Shown: piece after piece, positions 9,294 to 15,979 of the stretch | Numbering within the stretch: position 1 is the stretch's first letter | How the letters are laid out: each line of letters starts with the position of its first letter | Source of the DNA: Deefgea chitinilytica | GTDB taxonomy: Bacteria; Pseudomonadota; Gammaproteobacteria; Burkholderiales; Chitinibacteraceae | Assembly: GCF_016881405.1 (NCBI RefSeq) | Contig: NZ_WOFE01000005.1 | Location: 1-64,000, forward strand | Length of the DNA stretch: 64,000 bases | Reading direction: 5' to 3' | Made by a program: the position numbers and the translations under genes | The notes under the pieces: generated by a model | Seen by the model: only the letters and a program-made list of their open reading frames with translations | Databases searched by the model: none | Told to the model about the DNA's origin: nothing

Positions 9294-10073
9294 ATGCATC
9301 CAGCAGTTATCAATGCCTCACAACTGATTACCGTCGGCGACATTACTGGAGCCGAAAAAGTGTTGTCCGACATCGCCGATCAACACGGCGATACGGCTTT
9401 GATGCAAATTTTGGATGAAGTCGCCCCCAAAGATTTACTCGCCATCATGCGCGAATACGATTCGGCCAAACAATCTTTGCTAAGCATGATGGTCACGCCC
9501 GAGCAATTTGCCCGAGCCGTGGTGCTCGACAAACAATACGGCGAGCGCAATAAAGACAAAATGCGTGGCATGATTAATGCGGTGATCTACAAAGACCCAG
9601 ATTTGACGGGAGAATACCTCGAAGCGTTGTTTGAGCAAGATGGCGGCGTCGAGACGATGGCCGACTATTTTTACGGTCGCCTCGAAGAAGTCTTCAATTT
9701 TGTCATGCACGCTAGCAATACCACCGACCCGCTGCCGTTTTTGTCCGACGATGGCAGCAGCACCAGCGATGAAATCCGTGAGTTTTTCGCGGTTTTCCAT
9801 TCGCTCGAACACATTCAAGACAAAACCAGCTGGAGCTATACCCGCTCTGAAGTCGCCGACAACGACTGGAAAGAAACCATCTGGATTTTATTCCACGAGC
9901 AAACCGACTTTTTCGAACACATCATTGGTGAGCTGCAAGGCCGCATCTTAGCGCAAGCGATGCGTGCCGAGCGCCGTAGCCAGCCAATTAGCGATAGCGC
10001 GATTGAAAATCTACTCGCCGCCATTGCCGGCGGCAGCGACAAAACCGACGAAGCCGAAGAGTCAGCAATTTAA
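9294..10073 (+). CDS. Conserved-looking hypothetical protein (259 aa)
   Basis: 259-residue soluble, acidic, helix-rich protein, not recognised. The N-terminus ('NASQLITVGDITGAEKVLSDIADQ') looks like a helical-repeat unit, and the middle contains several aromatic/acidic segments ('DWKETIWILFHEQTDFFEHI'). No signal peptide or catalytic motif is evident. It follows the 182-residue gene by 92 bp; AAGGA about 8 bases before the ATG (9294) supports the start. It is followed after one base by the 405-residue gene, so the four genes from the J-domain protein onward probably form one operon. Confidence 0.7.
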   Translation: MHPAVINASQLITVGDITGAEKVLSDIADQHGDTALMQILDEVAPKDLLAIMREYDSAKQSLLSMMVTPEQFARAVVLDKQYGERNKDKMRGMINAVIYKDPDLTGEYLEALFEQDGGVETMADYFYGRLEEVFNFVMHASNTTDPLPFLSDDGSSTSDEIREFFAVFHSLEHIQDKTSWSYTRSEVADNDWKETIWILFHEQTDFFEHIIGELQGRILAQAMRAERRSQPISDSAIENLLAAIAGGSDKTDEAEESAI

Positions 10074-10074
10074 T

Positions 10075-11292
10075 ATGACGAATATGAGCAATCCTGCGAC
10101 CAGCATTGCCGCCTTTGACCAACGCCGCTTCTTTGATAAAGCGCTCAGTTTCGGCGTTGCGCAAGGCATTATCAGTGCTGAAAAACTAGCCACCATCGAA
10201 GCCGATTTGGCCAAAGGCATGGTGCAAATCGCCAATTATTTTGGCACCGCCTATTTGCGCCCTGATTTGGAGCTATCGGTGATTCGGATGACCAATCTGA
10301 TTAGCCTCTACCTCGAAGATCACGCGCAAGGTGATTTGCAAATCGCCGCGCAATCGCTGCAAAAAAACACGCTGCTGTCGCACTCAAAAAACGGCGCCGA
10401 TATGCTACGCCGCCTGCATGCGATGCCACGCGATACGCTGCTACTAAAAGACGGCGCAGCATCCGCAGAAGAACAGCAATCGTTTTTAAATGAAATGAGT
10501 GGCGAAGAGCGAATCTCTTGGCCGCAATACCAAGCCGATCTCGCGCGCGGCCAAGCCTTGAAAGATAAAATCGAACTCGGTTTTTGGCTTGCCAAGAAAC
10601 TGCGCCTCGGCAACGAAGACATTTGCGATGCCGAGCAACTGATCTCTAGCGCAATGCTGCTGGTTTTAGTGCCCGATGCCAAAGTCAAATTACCCAGCCG
10701 CAAAGAATTCAATCTATTAATCAAAGCCGCCAAAGCGAAAAAGACCGTCTACAACCCTGAGCGATTTGAGCTGTTTTTCAGCGATGCGCCCATCTTAATT
10801 AAACGCACCGCACAAGCCGAAATGGAACATTTCCTCGCGCATGAATTACCGAAAATTCGCAGCAATAGCTTCAATCTAGAAAGTTTCTTTTTGGACGGCG
10901 GCATTAACGAAATCAGCGACTACGACGCGGCAATTGCCAAAAACTGGCAACGGCTGAGCCAAGATGGCGACAACGCCGTCATTGCCACGCTGTTTTTACT
11001 CGTTGCCACCGAACAGCCCGTCAAATCGGCCATGCTCAAGCGCGAAGCGATTGCGATGGTCAAAGCGCTGCGAGAAAAAGGCCTCAATTCTGCGCTGGTT
11101 GCTGAATTTATCGAACATCACGTTCCGTTGGAGCAGCGCGCAGAACTGACTGACTTGTGGGAAAACGATCTAAAAGAAGAAGCTGAAAACGCTCTAGCCA
11201 ATAAAGACCCAGATTACCCCGATGAATACATGGAACGCGCGTTTAAGTATTTACTGAAAAATTGCAGCACCACGTGGAAAGGCCGCAGCTAA
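10075..11292 (+). CDS. Hypothetical protein (405 aa), last gene of J-domain operon
   Basis: About 405 residues if translation starts at ATG 10075, one base after the preceding stop (a second ATG is at 10084). The frame is open back to 9964, but that part lies inside the upstream gene and reads as low-quality Pro/Ala sequence. The protein is soluble and mainly helical with Lys/Glu-rich segments. 'ALSFGVAQGIISAEKLATIEADLAKGM' near the start and the acidic 'NDLKEEAENALANKDPDYPDEYMERAF' near the end are its distinctive parts. No known domain was recognised. The tight spacing indicates coupling to the 259-residue protein. Confidence 0.7.
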   Translation: MTNMSNPATSIAAFDQRRFFDKALSFGVAQGIISAEKLATIEADLAKGMVQIANYFGTAYLRPDLELSVIRMTNLISLYLEDHAQGDLQIAAQSLQKNTLLSHSKNGADMLRRLHAMPRDTLLLKDGAASAEEQQSFLNEMSGEERISWPQYQADLARGQALKDKIELGFWLAKKLRLGNEDICDAEQLISSAMLLVLVPDAKVKLPSRKEFNLLIKAAKAKKTVYNPERFELFFSDAPILIKRTAQAEMEHFLAHELPKIRSNSFNLESFFLDGGINEISDYDAAIAKNWQRLSQDGDNAVIATLFLLVATEQPVKSAMLKREAIAMVKALREKGLNSALVAEFIEHHVPLEQRAELTDLWENDLKEEAENALANKDPDYPDEYMERAFKYLLKNCSTTWKGRS

Positions 11293-11362
11293 ACAGAATG
11301 TATTAGTTACAAGGCCATATTAGACAATGGATAGCAAAGAATACCCACGCAGAGCAAATACA

Positions 11363-11701
11363 ATGCGCAATGAACTCATCATCGAAGACCTCGTCATTGG
11401 CGAAGGCAAAGCCGCCGTCAAAGGCGCACTGATTACCACACATTACACCGGCACGTTGGCGGACGGCACCGTATTTGATTCGTCTCACCGCAAAGGCAAA
11501 CCGTTCCAATGCGTGATTGGCACTGGCCGCGTGATTAAAGGCTGGGACATCGGCATCATGGGCATGTGCGTTGGCGGCAAACGCAAACTCTACGTCCCCG
11601 CGCATCTGGCCTACGGCGAGCGCCAAATTGGCGAGCACATTAAGCCCAATTCTGACCTGTATTTTGAAATTGAATTGCTGGAAGTTTTGACGCGGGATTA
11701 A
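11363..11701 (+). CDS. FKBP-type peptidyl-prolyl cis-trans isomerase
   Basis: 112-residue single FKBP domain that isomerises Xaa-Pro bonds in the cytoplasm; no signal peptide. Characteristic stretches are 'GALITTHYTGTLADGTVFDS', 'GTGRVIKGWDIGIMGM', 'GGKRKLYVPAHLAYGER' and a C-terminal 'FEIELLEV'. It resembles the small neisserial FKBP. The frame also has an upstream ATG at 11327; the 11363 start gives the usual family length. It lies 70 bp after the J-domain operon on the same strand, so a chaperone-themed neighbourhood is plausible but co-transcription is not shown. Confidence 0.88.
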   Translation: MRNELIIEDLVIGEGKAAVKGALITTHYTGTLADGTVFDSSHRKGKPFQCVIGTGRVIKGWDIGIMGMCVGGKRKLYVPAHLAYGERQIGEHIKPNSDLYFEIELLEVLTRD

Positions 11702-11815
11702 CAATTCGTGGCCGATTTGTTGCCTTTTCGCGAACAACAGAAGCGCAATCTCATTCGTAATCGCCGACTAAGCTATGCTTCGCTACTTAAATAACATTTA
11801 AATGTGGCGAACTGT

Positions 11816-12649
11816 ATGCATCCTGTAATTAATGTGGCGCAACTGCAAGCGCTAATGGCCGATCCTGCTTTAGTGGTTGTGGATTGTCGCCACGACCTAG
11901 CCAACCCGGCCGCTGGCCGCGCCGCCTATGCGGAGAGCCACATTCCGAATGCGCGTTTTTTACATCTTGACGAGGATTTGTCGGGTGAAAAGCTCGGCCA
12001 CAATGGTCGCCATCCCCTGCCCGATCCAGCGCAACTCGCCGCACGCTTAGGCCAGCTTGGCATTTCTGCAAACAGCAAAATCGTCGCCTACGACGCCAGC
12101 GGCGGCCCATTTGCCGCGCGGCTGTGGTGGTTATTGCGCTGGCTCGGCTGCGATAGCGTGCAAGTGCTCGATGGCGGTTGGCCTGCTTGGCTGGCGGCAC
12201 AAGCGCCAATCGAAACAACAACACCAACTTGGCCTGCCAGCACATTCAACGTCCAGCTCCGACCTGCACTGCATGTCCGTACCGAAGATGTACTCGCCAA
12301 CTTAGCCAGCGCGCAATTTGAAATCGTCGACGCGCGCAGCGCCGAGCGCTTTATCGGCATCGGCGAAACGCTAGACCCCGTGGCAGGCCATATTCCTGGC
12401 GCAATTAATCGCTTTTTCATGCTTAATTTAGCCGATGGCCACTTCAAGCCCGTCCCACAGTTACGCCAAGAATGGCTGCAACTGTTGGGCGAGCGCACAC
12501 CCGCGCAATGGGTGCATCAATGTGGCAGCGGCGTCACCGCTTGCCATAATTTACTCGCGCTGGAAGTGGCTGGTTTAAGTGGCGGGCGTTTGTATCCGGG
12601 CTCATGGAGCGAATGGTGCAGCGATCCAGCTAGACCGATGTTGTGCTGA
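11816..12649 (+). CDS. sseA: 3-mercaptopyruvate sulfurtransferase (two-domain rhodanese)
   Basis: 277 residues with two rhodanese domains (about 1-140 and 150-277). The catalytic loop is CGSGVTA near residue 236 (HQCGSGVTAC). This loop is typical of 3-mercaptopyruvate sulfurtransferases, whereas thiosulfate-specific rhodaneses carry CRKGVTA. Other family signatures are 'DCRHDLANPAAGRAAYAESH' and 'AGHIPGAINRFF'. It transfers sulfur from mercaptopyruvate to an acceptor thiol via a cysteine persulfide. A frame extension starts at 11804 (GTG), but ATG 11816 gives the normal N-terminus. Monocistronic. Confidence 0.88.
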   Translation: MHPVINVAQLQALMADPALVVVDCRHDLANPAAGRAAYAESHIPNARFLHLDEDLSGEKLGHNGRHPLPDPAQLAARLGQLGISANSKIVAYDASGGPFAARLWWLLRWLGCDSVQVLDGGWPAWLAAQAPIETTTPTWPASTFNVQLRPALHVRTEDVLANLASAQFEIVDARSAERFIGIGETLDPVAGHIPGAINRFFMLNLADGHFKPVPQLRQEWLQLLGERTPAQWVHQCGSGVTACHNLLALEVAGLSGGRLYPGSWSEWCSDPARPMLC

Positions 12650-12815
12650 GGGATGTTCGATAAATGAACATGGATAAATATACGTCTGTAGGGACGTCAA
12701 TAAGCGCAGCGAATTAGGCAAAAATATATGGTTTAGTTTTTACCTTGGCAAGATATAAAACAGACTGCTTTGCTTATTTATAAGACCATGCAGATATTCA
12801 CACTAGAGAATGATA

Positions 12816-13466
12816 ATGGACATACATTCCAAGTTGTTTGATTTATATACATCACAACTAGAAGAGTTTAAAAAGATAAACAATCAATGCTCCGGTATCC
12901 TTCAAGGTCCTTTTCTTTGCTCACCAGGAAAAAAGTATCTAGAATCTGCAAAAAAAATTATTTTTGTCGGTCAAGAAACCAATGGCTGGCCATCAAATTT
13001 TGATGTTGAATATCAAATGAAAGCCTATTCAGAATTTGATCTTGGAGCAAATTATTTTTCTAGCCCATTCTGGAATGTAATAAGAAAAATTGAAAAAGCA
13101 ATTTCCAATGATCACTACTGTTCTGCCTGGCTAAACCTAAACAAATTTGACGAGAACAATAAATCACCGAGCGCCGCTAATCTCGCCATTTTAGAAAAGC
13201 TAGATTACATTCTCCTAAAAGAAATTGAATTCTTATCACCTGACATTGTGATCTTATTTACTGGACCAAAATACGACAATCGCGTGACTAATTTATTTAA
13301 TCAGGTCCCTCAAGAAATTGAAGGCTTCAATACCCGCCATCTGGCTGAAGTTCGATTAGTTAATCGCCAGTTTAAAATCTACAGAACATACCATCCAAAC
13401 TACTTAAGAAGATCAGGTTTAGAAAGCAAGATAATTCAAGCAATATCATTGAAAGCAAATCTCTAA
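12816..13466 (+). CDS. Uracil-DNA glycosylase-like protein, AT-rich
   Basis: 216 residues. 'IIFVGQETNGW' near residue 47 resembles the water-activating GQDPY region of uracil-DNA glycosylases, and 'TYHPNYLRRSG' near residue 190 resembles the HPSxxS/R DNA-contact loop at the right distance. 'DIVILFTGPKYD' fits the beta strand between them. The catalytic Asp of family 1 is replaced, so the chemistry may differ. Base composition is much more AT-rich than both neighbours and the gene has its own ~165-bp leader, suggesting acquisition by transfer. Start ATG 12816 is preferred over 12810 because AGAGA lies 6 bases upstream. The superfamily assignment is moderate; substrate unknown. Confidence 0.55.
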   Translation: MDIHSKLFDLYTSQLEEFKKINNQCSGILQGPFLCSPGKKYLESAKKIIFVGQETNGWPSNFDVEYQMKAYSEFDLGANYFSSPFWNVIRKIEKAISNDHYCSAWLNLNKFDENNKSPSAANLAILEKLDYILLKEIEFLSPDIVILFTGPKYDNRVTNLFNQVPQEIEGFNTRHLAEVRLVNRQFKIYRTYHPNYLRRSGLESKIIQAISLKANL

Positions 13467-13571
13467 AAGATAGCTGCAACCTTGTAGTACAGCAATTTGG
13501 ACTAGGGCTGCGCAATCCAAGATTTACCGCGATTATTGGGTTTCAAAAGCTCAGCCCCACCTAAACAAGCC

Positions 13572-13660
13572 TTGTAGTGCGATTGGCTTTATCAAACCGC
13601 GCTAATTTATGGTAACCAATCGAATTGAAGCTTACACCTTTGTCTAACCCGCCCCACCCA
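13572..13660. repeat. Intergenic repeat copy 1 (degenerate)
   Basis: Begins TTGTAGTGCGATTGGC and ends TCTAACCCGCCCCACC. The interior shares GCTTTATCAAACCGCGC with the copy at 14171-14272. The ends form an imperfect inverted repeat. The two copies flank the VOC gene in the same orientation. Confidence 0.6.
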
Positions 13661-13737
13661 CTTGTTTTTTTACATTTGACCACTCAAAATTACCTCTCAC
13701 TGACTCAACTTTATTGACAATCAAAAGGAAAACCATC

Positions 13738-14124
13738 ATGAAAAGCAATCCGGTTGCTTGGTTTGAGATTTATGTTCAAGACATGACCCGTGCGAAGGCA
13801 TTCTACGAAGCCGTATTCCAAGGCTCATTAGAGGAGTTAAAGAATCCTGATCCCGAGGGTTTTCCTGATATGGAAATGTGGGCGTTTCCAATGTCAATCG
13901 AGGGTACTGGTGCCGCTGGAGCACTCGTCAAAATGGCAGGCTGCCCGTCTGGCGGCAGTACGATGGTCTATTTCACTTGCGAGGATTGCGCCATTGAAGC
14001 GGAACGAGCGGCAGCTCACGGTGGTGAAATTTTCAAGCACAAAATGTCGATTGGCGAACACGGCTTTATCGCGATGGTTGTGGATACAGAAGGCAATATG
14101 ATTGGCCTTCATTCAATGCAATGA
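13738..14124 (+). CDS. VOC-family (glyoxalase-like) protein
   Basis: 128 residues of the vicinal-oxygen-chelate fold, two beta-alpha-beta-beta-beta modules. The N-terminal module starts 'NPVAWFEIYVQDMTRAKAFY', the usual strand-helix pattern, and the second ends 'VVDTEGNMIGLHSM', where family members place a metal-binding Glu (here near EGN). The chemistry (isomerase, dioxygenase or binding protein) cannot be assigned. The ATG at 13738 has a strong AAAAGGA upstream. The gene is isolated, bracketed by two copies of a short repeat, and could be a mobile cassette. Confidence 0.8.
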   Translation: MKSNPVAWFEIYVQDMTRAKAFYEAVFQGSLEELKNPDPEGFPDMEMWAFPMSIEGTGAAGALVKMAGCPSGGSTMVYFTCEDCAIEAERAAAHGGEIFKHKMSIGEHGFIAMVVDTEGNMIGLHSMQ

Positions 14125-14170
14125 TTTGGATCGCAACACATCAAGAGGCGTTCGTTAGCGCAGTAGCCCT

Positions 14171-14272
14171 GTAGGGCGAGTTAGCTTTATCAACCCGCGC
14201 GGTTCGCAATTGTGCTGTCGGTATCAGATTGGCGGGTTACGCCTTTGGCTAACCCGCCCTACCCGCTAAACC
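14171..14272. repeat. Intergenic repeat copy 2 with terminal inverted repeats
   Basis: Ends GTAGGGCGAGTTAGC (14171-14185) and GCTAACCCGCCCTAC (14258-14272) are inverted repeats with one mismatch. A second inner pair is present (AACCCGCG / GGCGGGTT). It is the better preserved partner of 13572-13660. The whole gene-free stretch 14125-14488 (364 bp) holds this repeat and otherwise nothing I can recognise. Confidence 0.7.
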
Positions 14273-14488
14273 CCAACAATAATAAGGAACTCTCACGTTA
14301 TCCTAGCAAAACCCAACTAATCGACAGGCGAACAGCTTGAAGTCGGCGTAAGTACAACGCTTGCGCTGACATTGCCTTAGCTTGCAATATGTCTTCAATC
14401 TTAGCTTCGTAGGGAGCTGATTTTTTTGGTGTTATGAAAATAAATGAGTAATGGCGTATGCATGACTTATGCATCCATTTATTTAGTA

Positions 14489-14797
14489 TCAATCTTGGTT
14501 TGCGAGCTGAATCAGAAGTCGCTCTTTTTGTTGCTTAGAAAGCAAATGCAACATCTGCATTAGTTTCGCGTCCAATTCAGTTTCGCAGAAAAAATACGCC
14601 ACCGGCACGCCCAACTCTTCAGCCATGCGCTTCATCGTGTCGAAATCCGGCGCGTGTTTGCCTTTTTCGTACTGGTTCATACGTGCGCTTGCACTGTTTT
14701 CATCCATTCCTATCCTCACTCCCAGTTGCACTTGGGTTAAGCCTTTGATTGTTCGCGCTTCTTTCAGGCGAATTGGGAACGGCGATTGGATAGGCAT
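14489..14797 (-). CDS. XRE-family transcriptional regulator
   Basis: 102 residues with a Cro/C1-type helix-turn-helix at about residues 9-65: 'RLKEARTIKGLTQVQLGVRI' then 'SASARMNQYEKGKHAPDFDT' and 'MAEELGVPVAYFF'. The C-terminal tail is short and helical. The frame continues to 14821 but ATG 14797 starts close to the domain. It is divergent from the 92-residue gene. Both promoters fall in a 90-bp region holding two copies of CTAAG-N5-CTTAG, the likely operators, so it probably autoregulates and controls its neighbour. It resembles phage-type or restriction-controller repressors in size. Confidence 0.85.
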   Translation of the reverse strand: MPIQSPFPIRLKEARTIKGLTQVQLGVRIGMDENSASARMNQYEKGKHAPDFDTMKRMAEELGVPVAYFFCETELDAKLMQMLHLLSKQQKERLLIQLANQD

Positions 14798-14824
14798 TGC
14801 GAACGTCCGAGTTAGATGCAATAC

Positions 14825-14839
14825 CTAAGATTTTCTTAG
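14825..14839. promoter_or_regulatory. Palindromic operator 1 (CTAAG-N5-CTTAG)
   Basis: CTAAG-ATTTT-CTTAG, perfect 5-bp arms, 27 bp upstream of the XRE start. Its centre is 34 bp from operator 2, about three helical turns, suiting cooperative binding of a dimeric repressor. Confidence 0.7.
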
Positions 14840-14858
14840 TTCCTTCACATAAGATATA

Positions 14859-14873
14859 CTAAGGAATTCTTAG
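14859..14873. promoter_or_regulatory. Palindromic operator 2 (CTAAG-N5-CTTAG)
   Basis: CTAAG-GAATT-CTTAG within a 17-bp perfect palindrome (14858-14874). It partly covers a candidate -10 element TATACT (14855-14860) for the rightward gene, so binding here should block rightward transcription. Confidence 0.72.
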
Positions 14874-14887
14874 TTTTCAATGCCGTC

Positions 14888-15166
14888 ATGAAAAATTTTT
14901 ACCAAAACCACTTTAAAATCGAGACCTTGCAATACTTGCGCCGTGTTGGCAGCCTGACCAAAGCTGCGCGCCGCTTTGACGTTCACCCATCGACACTGGC
15001 CACATGGCAACGCATCGGCCTCGAAGAATTTATGAAACGTGAACTGCAAAATACCAAAACGCTCGAACCACGAAAGTCCACACACGAGCTAGAACAGCGC
15101 ATACAGCGACTTGAGCAAGAAAATGCGGTACTACGCCAGGCGGCTCGTTTGTTTTTCATGTGCTGA
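14888..15166 (+). CDS. Small HTH protein resembling IS3-type OrfA
   Basis: 92 residues. The first half is a homeodomain-like helix-turn-helix ('SLTKAARRFDVHPSTLATWQ'). The second is a short leucine-zipper-like helix 'ELEQRIQRLEQENAVLRQAA', the arrangement of OrfA proteins of IS3-family elements. No OrfB, DDE domain or terminal inverted repeats are present, so it is either a lone remnant or, given its shared operator region with the XRE regulator, a recruited DNA-binding regulator. No strong ribosome site is seen; ATG 14880 is out of frame. A terminator follows at 15230. Confidence 0.65.
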   Translation: MKNFYQNHFKIETLQYLRRVGSLTKAARRFDVHPSTLATWQRIGLEEFMKRELQNTKTLEPRKSTHELEQRIQRLEQENAVLRQAARLFFMC

Positions 15167-15229
15167 CATCGTGTGAATGGTAAAATTCATCCGCTTGTTA
15201 TTTGGATGCTTCACAATGCTCAAAATTTG

Positions 15230-15259
15230 AAAGCCACGCTCAAATGCGTGGCTTTTTTA
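15230..15259 (+). terminator. Rho-independent terminator
   Basis: AAAGCCACGC (15230-15239), six-base loop, GCGTGGCTTTTTTAT. Perfect stem followed by T-run. It ends the 92-residue gene and separates it from the restriction operon. Confidence 0.88.
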
Positions 15260-15287
15260 TGCAGTAAAACAAAAGAAACAGTATTTA

Positions 15288-15316
15288 TTGACAAGGTTTG
15301 TTAGGAAGAATATTGT
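15288..15316 (+). promoter_or_regulatory. Promoter of the type I R-M operon
   Basis: Perfect TTGACA (15288-15293), 17-bp spacer, TATTGT (15311-15316), 28 bp before the first gene. It lies directly after the terminator, so the R-M operon has its own promoter. No CTAAG-N5-CTTAG operator is seen here. Confidence 0.7.
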
Positions 15317-15344
15317 GCAGTATCGCTAAAGAAACGGCACAAAC

Positions 15345-15977
15345 ATGCAACTGAAAGACCTCGCCATCATCTCTGCTGGACACCCCTTTCGGGGGAAGAT
15401 TCCTGAGTCACTAGGCTCTGGGATTGTGGCTGTGCAGATGAAAGATGCCTCGGCACTCGGCGGTGTGGCTTGGGCTGATTGTATTGAAACCGAGCCCACG
15501 GGCCGCCGCGATGATTGCCTGCAAGTCGGCGATATTCTGGTCGCAGCCCGTGGCAGCCGTAATTACGCGGTGCTAATTGATGACTCTCTCACCGCAACCG
15601 GCAAGCAGGCCATCGCTGCGCCGCAGTTTTTCATCGTGCGCGCCACAGCCCCACAATTATTACCCGAATACCTATGCTGGTTTCTCAATCAGCCACCTAG
15701 CCAGCGTTATTTCGATCTCAACGCCGAGGGTACTATCACCAAAGCCATTAAACGCAATGCTTTGGAAGAGATACCCATTGCCGTACCTGATCTAGCCCGC
15801 CAGCAGGCCATCATTGGCCTCGCCAATACTTTGCAGCAAGAGCTGCGCCTCATCGAACAACTGCGCCGTAACGGCGAGCAAATGCTGGCCGCCATTGCGA
15901 ACGAGCTAGCCGCCGACCTGCTCACCACGGCAACGCCCGCAATACAAACCATTAAAAATACGCCATCCAAGGAATAA
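15345..15977 (+). CDS. Half-size type I specificity (HsdS-like) protein
   Basis: 210 residues, about half a normal HsdS. One target-recognition-like domain (residues 1-150) starts 'MQLKDLAIISAGHPFRGKIP' and includes 'QVGDILVAARGSRNYAVL' and 'ALEEIPIAVPDLARQQAII', the classic end of a TRD. It is followed by one helical spacer ('LQQELRLIEQLRRNGEQM') like the conserved coiled coils of HsdS. It precedes hsdM by 2 bp while a full HsdS follows hsdM, so the operon encodes two specificity proteins. It may act as a homodimeric alternative specificity subunit, or regulate the complex. The sequence is intact. Confidence 0.8.
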   Translation: MQLKDLAIISAGHPFRGKIPESLGSGIVAVQMKDASALGGVAWADCIETEPTGRRDDCLQVGDILVAARGSRNYAVLIDDSLTATGKQAIAAPQFFIVRATAPQLLPEYLCWFLNQPPSQRYFDLNAEGTITKAIKRNALEEIPIAVPDLARQQAIIGLANTLQQELRLIEQLRRNGEQMLAAIANELAADLLTTATPAIQTIKNTPSKE

Positions 15978-15979
15978 CC

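Noticed and set aside
12652-12671. Hairpin ATGTTC-N7-GAACAT after the sulfurtransferase gene as a terminator
   Set aside because: Short AT-rich stem and no T-run following; not convincing.
14298-14492. 64-residue minus-strand ORF after the XRE gene
   Set aside because: Starts with TTG, lacks a ribosome site, and its sequence shows no domain; it is likely chance.
14888-15166. Complete IS3-family insertion sequence
   Set aside because: Only an OrfA-like HTH is present; no OrfB/DDE domain, no terminal inverted repeats and no target duplication could be found.
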